From Prostheceraeus crozeri (lineage: Eukaryota > Platyhelminthes > Polycladida > Euryleptidae): 64,000 nt of DNA. The notes beneath the pieces were generated by a model that had not been told where the DNA came from, ran no database searches, and saw only the letters and a list, made by a program, of their open reading frames with translations. The translations under genes were made by a program, and so were the position numbers. The stretch covers positions 62,001-126,000 of the forward strand of contig CAJQUW010003421.1 of the NCBI GenBank assembly GCA_907163375.1. The letters are read 5' to 3'. Shown in pieces: positions 39,924-50,854 of this stretch. Positions within the stretch are counted from its first letter, which is position 1, and every line of letters begins with the position of its first letter.

Positions 39924-42900
39924 TTATGTCAATACATCTCCTGAATGTGGTAGCGTGAGTTTTATTCTTTTGGGTGGAGGTATGTTTGTGTCAGGATGTC
40001 CATGTGGAAGAGATGTGTTATGTCCTATCCAACACCTCTTATCTTCCCATGCTGAAAGCGCTCGTTTCTTGAACGTGTGCGTCTTCACAGTATGAACTTG
40101 AGATTTTAAGATTGTCAGATTGACAAACGTTATAGTTTTATTTTTATAGGCCTTCTTATAGGACCGATGTTTCATTTTGTGAACAATGGATTTTGATATA
40201 CCTTTAGCACGCTTAATACTATCTGCACATTCTTTTAATTTCATGGAATACATTTTAGGACGGAGGAGAATCATTTCATCTATTTCCTTTCCTGCTGTTT
40301 CATCCTTAAAACAACCAAGTTTGGCTTTATTCTGTATGGAATAGAGTGGATGAGTGGGATTGTAGTTAGATGTGTCGAAATATTTTTCTAATGACTTACC
40401 TACTTCATTAAAATTTAAATCTTTTTGAGTGATAATTCCTAAAAAGACACTATCTGTATCACCACCCAGCAAGCGAACCTCTTTTACGAGAGGGCATGGT
40501 TTTAATATTTTGTAGAAGAGTTGATACATTTCAAGCTTGGAATAATCTAAAACGGCTTGCCCAATATAGATGGGTTTGCACAACTCAACTTCAGATTTTA
40601 TCATTTTAACACCTACAAGATCCTCATCGATGATGTCTCTATCAATGAAAAGAGGTGATGAGGTCAATTTGTGATATTTTTGTTCATCAACGACTAGTTT
40701 GTAGTTCATACGTTTTCTAACATCCTCCATGGTCTTTCCGAAAAGACTGTTATTCTTATATTTATAAAAATCCTTTTCAAAATTATTTTGGGCGAGTGCA
40801 CGTTTTTGACTGTTACTATCTATGTAGGGTTTGAGGAAGGCTTTTTGTCTGAATTTGATAATGCGGTGAACTGACTTTAGAAGCATGCCCATTTCTAAAT
40901 AGAATTTTAGTATGCAGAAGTGCACGAGATAATTTTTCTTATCATATTGGGTGAGCAAAAGTTTGCGGCATGGTTTGTACCTTGGCTGTCCACACTCTGT
41001 TAAGCTATTATGAAATTGTGACATGAATGGTGAAAACATATCTTCAGTCACTTCACCAGATTCAGGTGCGAGTGGGAAATCAGCAGTTTTATTTTTAATA
41101 CTATTTGGATAAATCAAATCCACTTCAAAATAATATCCCCAATCACCTTCATCTGGAATCTTCAGAATGTTTGAAGGGTTGGAGTAATACGTAAGCTCAT
41201 CTTGATTTAACCAACTAAACTCGGAATGAGGTAGTGGTTTCGACAGTGAACTGCCATATAAATTATTTTGGTCATAGTACTTTAGGTGGATATGATCATT
41301 ACCTACTGTTTTAGATTTTATGTGATGTTTATTCACAAATGTGAGACCACCGCGTATTCCGCGCTCAAATATGTTATACATCTCCGGGTCTTGTAAGAGA
41401 TGGATGGTCTCACCAGTCATTTTAAAGGCTGATTTAAAGGACATGGCTGGTAGACTGACAAAGTGGACAGGATCTAATTTGTCTTCTTCTAATGCCACTC
41501 GTCGAAATTCCTGAAAGACATCAGCCAGCAAAATGACATCTAATTCTAAGTAAGCGATCATATAATCGCCAAACGTTTTACAATCAAATTTTAACCATGC
41601 CTCTTGAGCATGTTCATAGTCCTCTACTGGACAATCTTGACCCGTCAAATCGTTTTGGAATTTGTCAATGGAAGGAAGGGTTGTTTCATTTAGTTTAGAC
41701 ATTGAGCTAAAATACGCATAGGGAAAGACTCCTTTGCGAGTGATTATTTCATCCGTTAAGTTTGGATAGTGTTTCTTCAAAGTTTAACTATGGGGAAGAA
41801 ACTTGAGATTACGAACGAGAGAAGCTAGTGACGCTGACATGAATTGGAATGAATCTAAAAAATTTATTTCGAAGAAGACTCTCTTATTTTCTTTAGTTTT
41901 ATCTACTGGTACTTTTGCTGTCATTGTCATGAATTTTTCTCTCGTTTGCGCTATTACATTAAACTGCCACGATTTCATCTGGCTCAACCCTCCTTTTATT
42001 ATCATATGACTGTCATAGCCCTTAAAGTTATGAAAAATGACGGGTAGAGCACGACGTCTCAACCTAAGTGAAAAGTTACATTTGGAGCAGAGTGCGTTTC
42101 TAAATTTACCAGTGATGTGATCATGATCACGCACTTTCTTAATTTTATCGTCATCAAACGTTTTATGACATTTAGGGCACGATGTGCAACTTTCAAATTT
42201 TTGTTTGTCTTCATCTGACATATGTAGTGACTTACGCTGCAATTGGGAATCATATGATTGTTGAAATTTAGCAGCTTTATCGAGAAATTCTAGAAATTTT
42301 GAAATGCAATCTTCACCTTGCCAAGTATGCATTTTGTTTTGTCTATTCCTAAAGTGGTCATGCCATACTTCATAGCAGGATATGGCTGCTGGCTTGTGGA
42401 TGATATCATCAATGTAGCATTCTATGTCTGCGTAAATGACAGGCAGGGGACTTAATTCGTCACCATTATCCCTATGTGAAAATATTTTATCTTTGGCCAT
42501 GCGTTCCATTTGTAATTTACCTCGCTTGCACCATTCATAGTGAGTTTCAAATTTATCTTTACTCCAAAAGGAGCGGATGCAGCGGTCGCATACAAAATGT
42601 TCACCTCTTTTAGAGTGCCCCAAGTGTGTGTACAAGCGAGAGATTTTGGGAATACCACAGTAGTGCCATTCCTCGCTATCATCTTGTTTTACTAATAAGA
42701 GGTTGACTACACGTTCATAACAAGTTGAACGTGAATTATAGCGGGCACCCTTCAACCCCTTCTCCCACACGTGAACGACAATTTTAATCTGATTATGTTT
42801 TTCGAACGTTTCTACATCTTTGATTTTCATGTTGTCACTATCACAACCTTCAAAGTCTAGTTCATCCTCCCACTGTCTATAGCTATAGGTGCGATCTCGA

Positions 42901-43740
42901 TGCGCGTTGATATCATTATAGTGAAGGATGGATAGGACTGCATATTTGAAACACTGTGATTTACAATCGACATTGATGACAGCTTTCTTATTATACAACG
43001 TTTTTGGTAGTTTAAATGTGCCTCGAGCTGCATGACTTTCTAATAGGGAAATTTTGAATATGGCTGAGTCCACACCATCAAAAATGAGAGCGCTGTCGCG
43101 TTGATTGAATTTATCTACATTTGATTTTAAACATTGAATGTGAAAATTTAGCCAAGATTCGCAGTCTACAACTTCGGTTGCGGAAGAGGAAGGAACATGA
43201 AACTGTATTCTCTCCGTCACTTGACCCGTTTGAAAATCTATCTTAATATATTTTAGTTTAAGGTAGATGAGCGCCTTCATTCTAAAATTGTCTAAATTTT
43301 TGAAGAGCGCTTCGATAATGTTAGAATTTTGAAGGAACCACTCAGGAAAATCTACTATTTGAGTATTGGACTCCATGCAGTAGTCGCGTACTAAATTATT
43401 GTGTGAAACATTAATGAGGGAGATGGTAGAGGTACCGTTGTTGTAGTGATCATTTACATGCGTGTGTTGAAGTCTGTGCGAAGATCGCTGAAAGTGACTA
43501 TCAAAAGAAAGAGGGCACAAATCGCAAGGAAAGGAGATGTCATCGTCAGAATCAACTTCGCCTCCGGAGATTGACGCCGCTTTGCGTTGACACACACGTT
43601 GTTTGATGTGTCGAAGGAGACTGTGCTTCCTTGTAAACATATGTCCGCAGTCGTCACATTCCCCTCGTTGCCTTGTCGCGAGAGTCCTGAGCTGGAACTC
43701 ACATCACCTGAAAGAGAAATCATTCTATCATCTCTGTTCA
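39924..43740 (-). pseudogene. Protein-primed-type DNA polymerase B (broken)
   Basis: The N-terminal part has C2H2-like fingers (CDDCGHMFTRKHSLLRHI, then FPCDLCPLSFDSHFQRSSHR and HFVCDRCIRSFWSKDKFETH). The exonuclease domain has PVIYADIECYI (ExoI Asp-x-Glu) and HNFKGYDSHMI (ExoII). The polymerase motifs are KYYDQNNLYGSSL (A), YKNNSLFGKTME (B) and LGGDTDSVFLG (C, DTDS). Total length of about 1240 residues is normal for animal Polintons. It would copy the element from a terminal-protein primer. TTTCTCTTTCAG just upstream suggests an additional short 5' exon. The copy looks broken. Confidence 0.9.
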
Positions 43741-44171
43741 AGTTTCAGTGTATTGTTACAACCTACTTTGACTCAACAACTCTAAACTTTCCTCGAGAAG
43801 GGAGGGCGTTGGTGATGGAGTTGATGCCTGAAATTGAGGAAGATGCTATTAGCCACACGTTTGAGGGAGATGAGTGAAGAAATTTTCAACTTACCATTTC
43901 AACGAAATCAAGTTTAAGGTTGATACTTCAACAAGATAGAGACTTCACTCAAATTTGGAATTCACGAGAGAGCAGTTCACTTGTACGCCTCAAATATAGA
44001 AGTCGCCAGAGAACACTTCACTTATATGTCAGAAAGACAGAGTGAAATGACACGAATGTCACTTTACATATATACTTTCATATCCATCATTCATTGGCTG
44101 TTCATTCTGATTGGTTGCTTGTTGATACTTAAGAATTAGAAAACATTTCAAAGTTATTATTCACAGTCAAC

Positions 44172-44618
44172 ATGACAAGCCCTCCGACAACGCCAAATAC
44201 AAAATTCTCTTCTCCATGCTCAACACCAAAGGCGCTCGTTGCACCAAACGCTCCAACGAAGGGGAAGGTAGAGAAGGTGTACCGACTGGACAATATCAGA
44301 AAGTTGTCATTACCAGCGGACGGCGAAGAGAGTGTATGTGAGAAGGAGTGTCCCGACTTAACAGGCGTGAGGTGGAAGTATCTCCAGTACGATACTGACG
44401 ATGTGATGGAGATCACCAGCACCAAATTCCTCCACCTATTATGGGAATGGTACACCCCTAACTCCCAGCCACGAACTATGGCGGAGTGGGAGTATATCGA
44501 CAATGTGAGGCTTGCAGTGGAAGAACGATTAAAGCAAGTGAACTGTTTTTGTTATCTATGTGAAGCCAGACTCTGGGACGATATTGACGATGAAGACCTT
44601 TTGAAATACATGCCATAA
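44172..44618 (+). CDS. Polinton accessory protein, unknown
   Basis: 148 codons, open: a Pro/Thr/Ser-rich start (MTSPPTTPNTKFSSPCSTPK), a central TGVRWKYLQYDTDDVMEIT and LHLLWEWYTPNSQPRTMAEW, and an acidic C-terminus with CFCYLCEARLWDDIDDED. ATTGG boxes at about 44096 and 44119 and a TACATATATAC stretch at about 44066 could serve it and the divergent polymerase gene. AATAAA lies right after the stop (about 44618). No family is recognised. Confidence 0.55.
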   Translation: MTSPPTTPNTKFSSPCSTPKALVAPNAPTKGKVEKVYRLDNIRKLSLPADGEESVCEKECPDLTGVRWKYLQYDTDDVMEITSTKFLHLLWEWYTPNSQPRTMAEWEYIDNVRLAVEERLKQVNCFCYLCEARLWDDIDDEDLLKYMP

Positions 44619-45206
44619 TAAATTTTTATTTCGTATTATCTTTGCTTTCATACTGACTTACTTGAATGGGGCTTCAGTGGATGATTTAACCATGTATACT
44701 TTTTCATTTGGAAATAGTAGCACACTTAGTCTAACTTGTAAATCTTAAAACATTTCATATGGGTGATGATGGTAGTTGAAATAGTGTTAAATAAAATTAA
44801 GATAGCTTACATGATTCTGGGATAGCAATCGACTGCGATCCCTGTGTAAAGAGCTTGTTAGACTACGGAAGAGAGAAGTGTATTATGTTGCGTGTGGCGC
44901 GTGAGTGTCCTCCCTTTCATTCCATTCATCAATTCATCTGATTGATAGAGACAGGTAGAACTCATGGTTCTTATAACGTATGCAATGGAAAGTTTTAGGC
45001 AACCTTCGACAGTTGGCTAAATGTCGCCCTGGCGCGAATGCATGCTACGTTGAGACAGAGGCAATCACTTGCAAACATGACGCAGAGAGGTTTAACAAGA
45101 TTGACCATTGCCGAATGTCCCTTGCGGTATACATAGCTACGGGTTTCACCGCCGCCCTTTACAGGAACGCCCGTCGAAAGGAAGTATTACACCGAACTTC
45201 ATTTGC

Positions 45207-45886
45207 AACGTTCAAGTTGACTGATAGCAGATTCAACTTAATGATAGTATTCGCCAGTCCGACGACTGCCCAGGGCAAACTGCGTGGAGGTTCTATCATG
45301 TCTTGCCCCATGGTGGCCCTTTAGAGAGCCGATGGTTCGTTCTCGGGAGTAACAAGATGACTATTGGCTTGAATAGTCAATAGGTATGACGGTTAGGTTC
45401 TCGTATACCCTATACCGCCTAGGCCGTGCTGGTGCATCTGGCACCTTTCGGATGCGGGTGGTATTAGGAGTCCACACCTCATCCGTCCAAATGATCCTCT
45501 TGATCTTCCCCTTCTTCTCATCCTCTTCATCCCACTCGTCGAGGATGATGAAGTTGGGAATGGTGTTGTCTTCATCCCACTCATAGAGGATGATGAAGTC
45601 GGGAATGGTACTAGCAGGAGATGTTGCTTCCATCGTGACTTAAAATTGAATGAGAAGCGCTACAATCTTCTGGCTTATATAGGGTTTTCAACAATGAATT
45701 GCTCAACAGCGAATCAGAATGCTTCAGGGATGGCAATCGACTGCATAACGTTCAAGTTGACTGATAGCAGATTCAACTTAATGATAGTATTCGCCAGTCT
45801 AAAGACTGCCCAGGGCAAACCTCGTGGAGGTTCTATCATGTCTTACCCCATGGTGGCCCTTATGAGAGCCGTTGGTTCGTTCTCGT
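45207..45886. repeat. About 140-bp direct duplication, 540 bp apart
   Basis: 45207-45346 and 45747-45886 are about 94% alike (AACGTTCAAGTTGACTGATA through GGTTCGTTCTCG). The related phrase GGGATAGCAATCGACTGC precedes both copies at a distance (about 44820 and 45727). The small acidic gene at 45361-45633 lies between them. Confidence 0.9.
45361..45633 (-). CDS. Small acidic Polinton protein with internal repeat
   Basis: 90 codons, open: TIPDFIILYEWDED and TIPNFIILDEWDEED form a tandem repeat near the start, followed by a basic KKGKIKRIIWTDEVWTPN segment and a Pro/Arg-rich end. On this strand CCCTATATAAG lies about 45 bases before the ATG, a good TATA box, which supports a real gene. No family is recognised. 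Confidence 0.45.
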   Translation of the reverse strand: MEATSPASTIPDFIILYEWDEDNTIPNFIILDEWDEEDEKKGKIKRIIWTDEVWTPNTTRIRKVPDAPARPRRYRVYENLTVIPIDYSSQ

Positions 45887-45964
45887 CGCATCTGAAAAAT
45901 AGAAAGAAAATAGATGAAATTATATTCAAGTGATAGAGATGATATTAACTTACCATAAATAAAT

Positions 45965-47161
45965 TCAACCGGTTCGTTGAACCTTCGATGGTGGTGGCTG
46001 AGGCAGGTACTTGTCCGGCAACTTTCGCTTACGATGGCGCAATTCCTGGATGTCACCATTGTGTTTGATGCTTATGTGGAGACAGCGAATATCTGGCGTT
46101 GCTCCTTCATAGCACTCGCTCGTTTTATCCAAATCCTCCGACTCCATTATTACATCGTCGATCATTTTGCTACCGACTACGGGGAGGTGGAGCGTTGTTC
46201 TTCTCTCCTTGACAGCGTTATTCTTCGCCTCAAGAAGAGCCATCTTCTCCTGCTCATGTTGGAGTTTGAGCGTCGCCTCCTTCGCCTTCATGTTCTTAAT
46301 GCATGTGGCCTGATCCTCTACGCGACTCTCACTCGCTAGAGCTCTCTTTTGGAAACCTTCCAACTTCAATACTTGAGCCTTAAGACTCCTAATTTCCGCC
46401 ACCTGCTTTTTGAGTTCAAAATTCTCATCCCTTAATGCTGAGCATTCGTTTTTATAACGGCTCATTTCATCCTTCAGCTTCTTAATGGCGTACTCTTGGC
46501 TAACCCTCGCCACACCATCATCCTTAGCCCACCGCTTGGCTTGGGCTTTGATGCCTCTCCCTTTTTTAGGTGAGGAGTGCATTTTTGGCGCTGGCACTGC
46601 CCGACTCTTCGCAATCGCCTTATCGGGTTTAGGAGCTATGACCGCCTCCTCGGGACTGTTAGTGACGACCGCCTCTTCCGTTTCCGATTCAGATTCGGAG
46701 ATTTCCGACTCAGAGCTAGAAGAGCTGAGGTGAGATGTCGTTGGCCGCTCATTCTTGCAGTCTTGTATGGCTTGAACTGCCATCTGTAACTCTGTCTCCG
46801 CATCTAGATCAACTTGTCTTTCAACCGGTGGGATGATGACTTTCCCAACCTCTGAGGCATGCGTCTCTGTCTCCTCATCTTGATTAGCTTTTTCAAAAAG
46901 TGGGGTGATGGCTTTCCCAACCTCTGAGGTGGTATAATTTTTCACCTTCTTAATGAGACATGTTGAATGCGTCTTATAGAAAAACTCGTTCAGGTTTCCA
47001 CTGACGAATTTCATACACGATGTGCATCCGCTCACCACAGCGACCTCCTTATGCTCTTCGGGAGAGTCGGGGAATTTATTTAAATGGCGTTTGAACTCGC
47101 CACCTCGCTTGACTTCGCCACATAGGCACTTTTTAAAATGAAACTTTGAATTTCCTCCCAT
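45965..47161 (-). CDS. Coiled-coil Polinton protein with N-terminal zinc-type motif
   Basis: From the ATG at 47159-47161 (MGGNSKFHFKKCLCGEVKRG) about 398 codons. C-x-C and later GCTSCMKF plus FYKTHSTC suggest a zinc-binding N-terminus. The middle is acidic and Ser-rich (SSSSSESEISESESETEEA), followed by a basic stretch, then a long coiled coil (KLKDEMSRYKNECSALRDEN, ELKKQVAEIRSLKAQV, QHEQEKMALLEAKNNAVKER), and a basic end with RHRKRKLPDKY. TATAAAAA lies about 70 bases upstream of the ATG on this strand. It may be a scaffold or DNA-binding regulator; this is inference. Confidence 0.55.
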   Translation of the reverse strand: MGGNSKFHFKKCLCGEVKRGGEFKRHLNKFPDSPEEHKEVAVVSGCTSCMKFVSGNLNEFFYKTHSTCLIKKVKNYTTSEVGKAITPLFEKANQDEETETHASEVGKVIIPPVERQVDLDAETELQMAVQAIQDCKNERPTTSHLSSSSSESEISESESETEEAVVTNSPEEAVIAPKPDKAIAKSRAVPAPKMHSSPKKGRGIKAQAKRWAKDDGVARVSQEYAIKKLKDEMSRYKNECSALRDENFELKKQVAEIRSLKAQVLKLEGFQKRALASESRVEDQATCIKNMKAKEATLKLQHEQEKMALLEAKNNAVKERRTTLHLPVVGSKMIDDVIMESEDLDKTSECYEGATPDIRCLHISIKHNGDIQELRHRKRKLPDKYLPQPPPSKVQRTG

Positions 47162-47218
47162 TTTGTAACTTATGTATCTGTAAAGGATGGATGAAATAGA
47201 ATTACTAACAGGCGACAT

Positions 47219-48307
47219 TGGCAGTCATTTTTATAATCATACAGCTAAATTGTGAGATTGGTGGAAAGTGTCGAACCTTTGAATCCGTTACAGGCATTAC
47301 TCAGAGGGGATCTTATCCCAACTCCAAGGCCTCGACCCACAAATCCAACCTCCCGCGGATAGAGCGTGCGTCATATCACTGTGTTGGTATCCGGACCCTG
47401 ATTTTGACATGAAAACCAGTGGATTGTTTACAAAGGTTGATAATTCCAAGCCGAAGCTCGTCTCCCACAACTTAATAAATGTCTTAGTTGAATTCAGCAG
47501 GGTCGAAAACCCCAGAAAACCTCCAAAACCAGTGAATTTAAATTTTTCAACTTTTTAGCACTACTTATGAAATTTTATAAGTAGTCTATCACTTAGGGCA
47601 GGTCAATAGCGACCGAACCCTTTTTGAATCAAGTCAAACGGACTTGTAGAAGCAAAGTTACAAGCCTTTAAAGTTTTGGAGTCTTTTATGGCCTGGAGAC
47701 GAAGGCCATCTCCTGGCTAACCTCTAAGTCTGACGGCTTAGCTGATATCAGCAATGAAATTTTCTAAGTCGGTTTCTTACAGAAACCCGGATTTGGAGCC
47801 GGAGCTCGGATCTGTTCACGTACCTCTAGCAAGTTATTAGTAAAAGTGATTTCTCAGTTGATGCTCGTGCTTTTATAGTCGGCCAATTGTCAAATCCTGA
47901 AAAATTCCTAAGTTGGAAAATGGGAAAAATTGGCCTTATTACGGTTTTCAATGGCATCTCAACTCACAACCCTGACTCCCATCCGTCTCAAAATTTCGGA
48001 TCTAGTACATGTCAGTGCGGTCTGTCCACTGAAATAGGTCCGAAGCCTTGAATCGATCTAGTTTTTCGGTAAAAAATAGCCAAAAATGCGAAAAATTCAT
48101 CATTTCAAAAAATGTGCAATTTAATATCTGAAGTGGTGTTTTCAATGAACTAGAAATCAAAAAGTCTGACTCCAATCAGTCTCAAAATTTCAGATCTAGC
48201 ACATCTCAGTGCGGTCTGTCCACTGAAATAGGTCCGAAGCCTTGAATCGATCTAGTTTTTCGGCTAAAATAGCCAAAAATGCAAAAAATTCCTCATCTTG
48301 AAAAAAT
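47219..48307. other. Polinton right subterminal zone with 194-bp repeat
   Basis: No gene seen. From about 47999 and again from 48193 a unit of 194 bases recurs (GATCTAG-ACAT-TCAGTGCGGT through GCCTTGAATCGATCTAGTTT), two copies. Farther left the sequence is unique and non-coding. Confidence 0.7.
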
Positions 48308-49093
48308 TTGAAAATTTTTTCTCTCCGATTGACTTGAAACTCACCATACAGATAGAGAATTTGACGGTGATTCCAAATCTGAAATCCGTTTTCCAATCCG
48401 ATGCTTCGTTTTGACGCCAGAGCCCAAAACGTCCAAAATTCTAACTCTGTCGTTTTTCGCCAATCTCCCAAAATCTTAAATGGCGTCTCACATCTAAACG
48501 AAGACAGATATGAACAAGCCGTTTCTTTCAGTGAATTTGTCTCACTCTTAGCTTTCAAACGAGCTATTGCACGACAAAATCCGTCTACTGGAAGCCAAGA
48601 TCGAAGCTAGCTCTCCCGAGGGGGGGGACGTCAGCGAAAATTTTTTCTCTCCGATTGCTTTCAAATTCACCATACAGATGCAGAATTTCACGCTGAATCC
48701 GAATCTGGCCTCCGTTTTCCCATCCGATGCCTCGTTTTGGCGCTACAGCCCAAAACGTCCAAAATTCTAACTCTGTCGTTTTTTCGAAAAATGTTGAAAA
48801 TTTTTTCTCTCCGATTGACTTGAAACTCACCATACAGATGCAGAATTTCACGCTGAATCCAAATCTGGCCTCCGTTTTCACATCCGAGCACTGCTTCTAC
48901 TCGAAACAGCCCATTTTATAACCCAACAGTCATCAGATTGCACGAAAAACAACACACACTATAGCCTCAAGACAACCTGGCGGTCGCCCAAGACCCCCAC
49001 GACACTCTGTCGTTCCAGAGGGGGGGACGTCAGCGACCATTTTTCGATGGCGGCCATCTTGCGCGGTCCAGTGGTGGAGTTTTGCTTACTACT
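48308..49093 (-). repeat. Polinton right terminal inverted repeat
   Basis: Inverted copy of 26370-27152; the two differ at about five positions in the outermost 230 bases. It ends ACTACT before the GCTGTA duplication. Confidence 0.93.
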
Positions 49094-49499
49094 GCTGTAT
49101 AAAGATGAAGTAACAAGAAAGTAACAATGAAGATAAACGTATTTCATTGCTGCAAATTGCAATGCTGTTATATTTGAAACTTCCTTTTTCATTATAATAT
49201 TAGACTTAAACTATCAAGAACACAACAGACACGATAGTCTTATAATTACATGTAAGTGTGCATTACTTATTCATACATTTTATCATATACTAGAAATAAT
49301 TTTAGCGTATGTTTGTGCAGTATGCCAAAAATTTACTTTCATTGATATTGATCAACAAATAAAACTGTTCAGGCAGCCGAGAGAAAGAAAGAGCATTATG
49401 CATGACAAGCGTATTAATATTTAATGAATTTTTAAAGCGATTATTACAGAATATCGATCTTTTACCAGACGTCACAAAAGTCTCGGTATTTGCATTTCG

Positions 49500-49814
49500 A
49501 TTTGAAAATCACATACCACAGTTTCAACATTATGACTTGGAAAAGCACTGAAATAAGAGAAGCTATGAAATATTCTTCAAAAAAAAAAAGATTCATTGCG
49601 AAAGAATGGATGCGAGACAAGGTCTTTGCTTTCATAAAAATTTACTCCACAGGCTTAGTTCAAAAGTGGTCAGTGACTCAAAAGGACAGATTAAGCCTGA
49701 TTAATAACGAAGCAAACCACAAAGAGTAGTGTGTACATCTCGGGATCATTGCAGTTCGTGAAGTTAATGCCGTGGTCCGGATCCGAACCGTGGTTCGGAG
49801 TTTGGGAACCTCTG
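49500..49814. mobile_element. Possible hAT-type terminus
   Basis: The right end reads, in reverse, CAGAGGTTCCCAAACTCC, a typical hAT terminus, at 49797-49814 (and at 56599 in the other arm). A 79-codon frame (49490-49729) with no recognised domain lies beside it. The other end was not found. Low confidence. Confidence 0.3.
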
Positions 49815-50854
49815 CTCTATAAAATGTTTAGAGGAAGAAAACTGCTTTCTAATGGACCTTTTTTGTAGATTTTACTTTAATTTATGGCCGCCAGTGACGA
49901 GCTAGAGTGGGCAACTTGATTCTTTATTAGATTATTAGCTTACTGGGCCTACACAGCAGTTAGCCTATTACTTAGCATTCACAACGCATTTGCTACTGGT
50001 TTTCACATCATTTTCTGGCTATCGTAGAATTGCTTTTGCACTAATGACATGAAAGTTAAGCTTTCTCATCTCAGCACATTAGGCAGACTAAGCAGTAAAC
50101 ATCAATCCATGCTGTTCCTGCAAACTCTGTAGGCAAAGAATAAACCTTTATATCAGTATTTAGCAGAGCATCTGAAATAATCCGAATCTGTGAGACATAT
50201 ATGCTTTTTATAACGTTTTTGTCATCAACCATGACATGAAAAATAAAGAATGTATTTGAACAGGATAAGAAACCTACTCCTACTTCAGTTTTCCCACATG
50301 GGTTCTCCTTCCGAAAATATGAAGGCTGAACAACCAAATCTCCAAATTGTTGGCTTCATAGAATTTCATATTATATGTACAGACAGCAGAATTGATGGCC
50401 ACTCACATCCTGCAGCAAGTAGTTTTACAGACATCATACCATGTTTCTGTCCCCAAATCGGACACGAATATTAACAAGGTCGAGTAAATAAATAAATTTG
50501 GAAATTCATACAATTTTCTCAAATCTCACCTTGTTTGAATTGCTGTGGAGGAGTGGCATCGATAGCTATGGTAATGAAACTGATAATGTGGATGGAGACT
50601 GGTGTGCTGAGCTTAAGTTTGGCTTTTTTGGGTAATCGGTGCTGTATACCAGAATATTTTGGATTTTTTGGACTTGAGTGCCGAAAGGTGTATGTAATGG
50701 CTTCAGGCAGGAGGCGCATAAGGAATAAAATGAAAACGTCACAAATCTCTCCCGAAACATATGTAATGCCGAATAAACACAAAGGTTTAAGTAAAAATAT
50801 AATACAGGTAAAATCGGCAAACGTTTCGCGTCCAGACGCTTGGTCACTGCCTTA

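Larger units (their letters stand above)
26370..49093. mobile_element. Polinton (Maverick), 22.7 kb, nearly whole fossil
   Basis: Terminal inverted repeats of about 0.78 kb begin AGTAGTAAGCAAAACTCC and end with the complement. The 6-bp duplication GCTGTA lies on both sides (26364-26369 and 49094-49099), as known for Polintons. An uninterrupted homologous target is at 57312-57317. The full core set is present: polymerase B, integrase, protease, packaging ATPase and major capsid protein, plus about ten accessory genes. The two TIRs differ at about 2% of positions in the stretch I compared, so the insertion is fairly young. About six or seven genes look broken, so it is not expected to be functional. 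Confidence 0.95.

Noticed and set aside
45977-46789. Plus-strand frames opposite the coiled-coil gene
   Set aside because: Antisense shadows of the repetitive coiled-coil coding sequence.
49490-49729. 79-codon frame present in both palindrome arms
   Set aside because: Both copies come from the duplication, so conservation is uninformative; one arm even has a shortened A-run altering the frame. No family resemblance.
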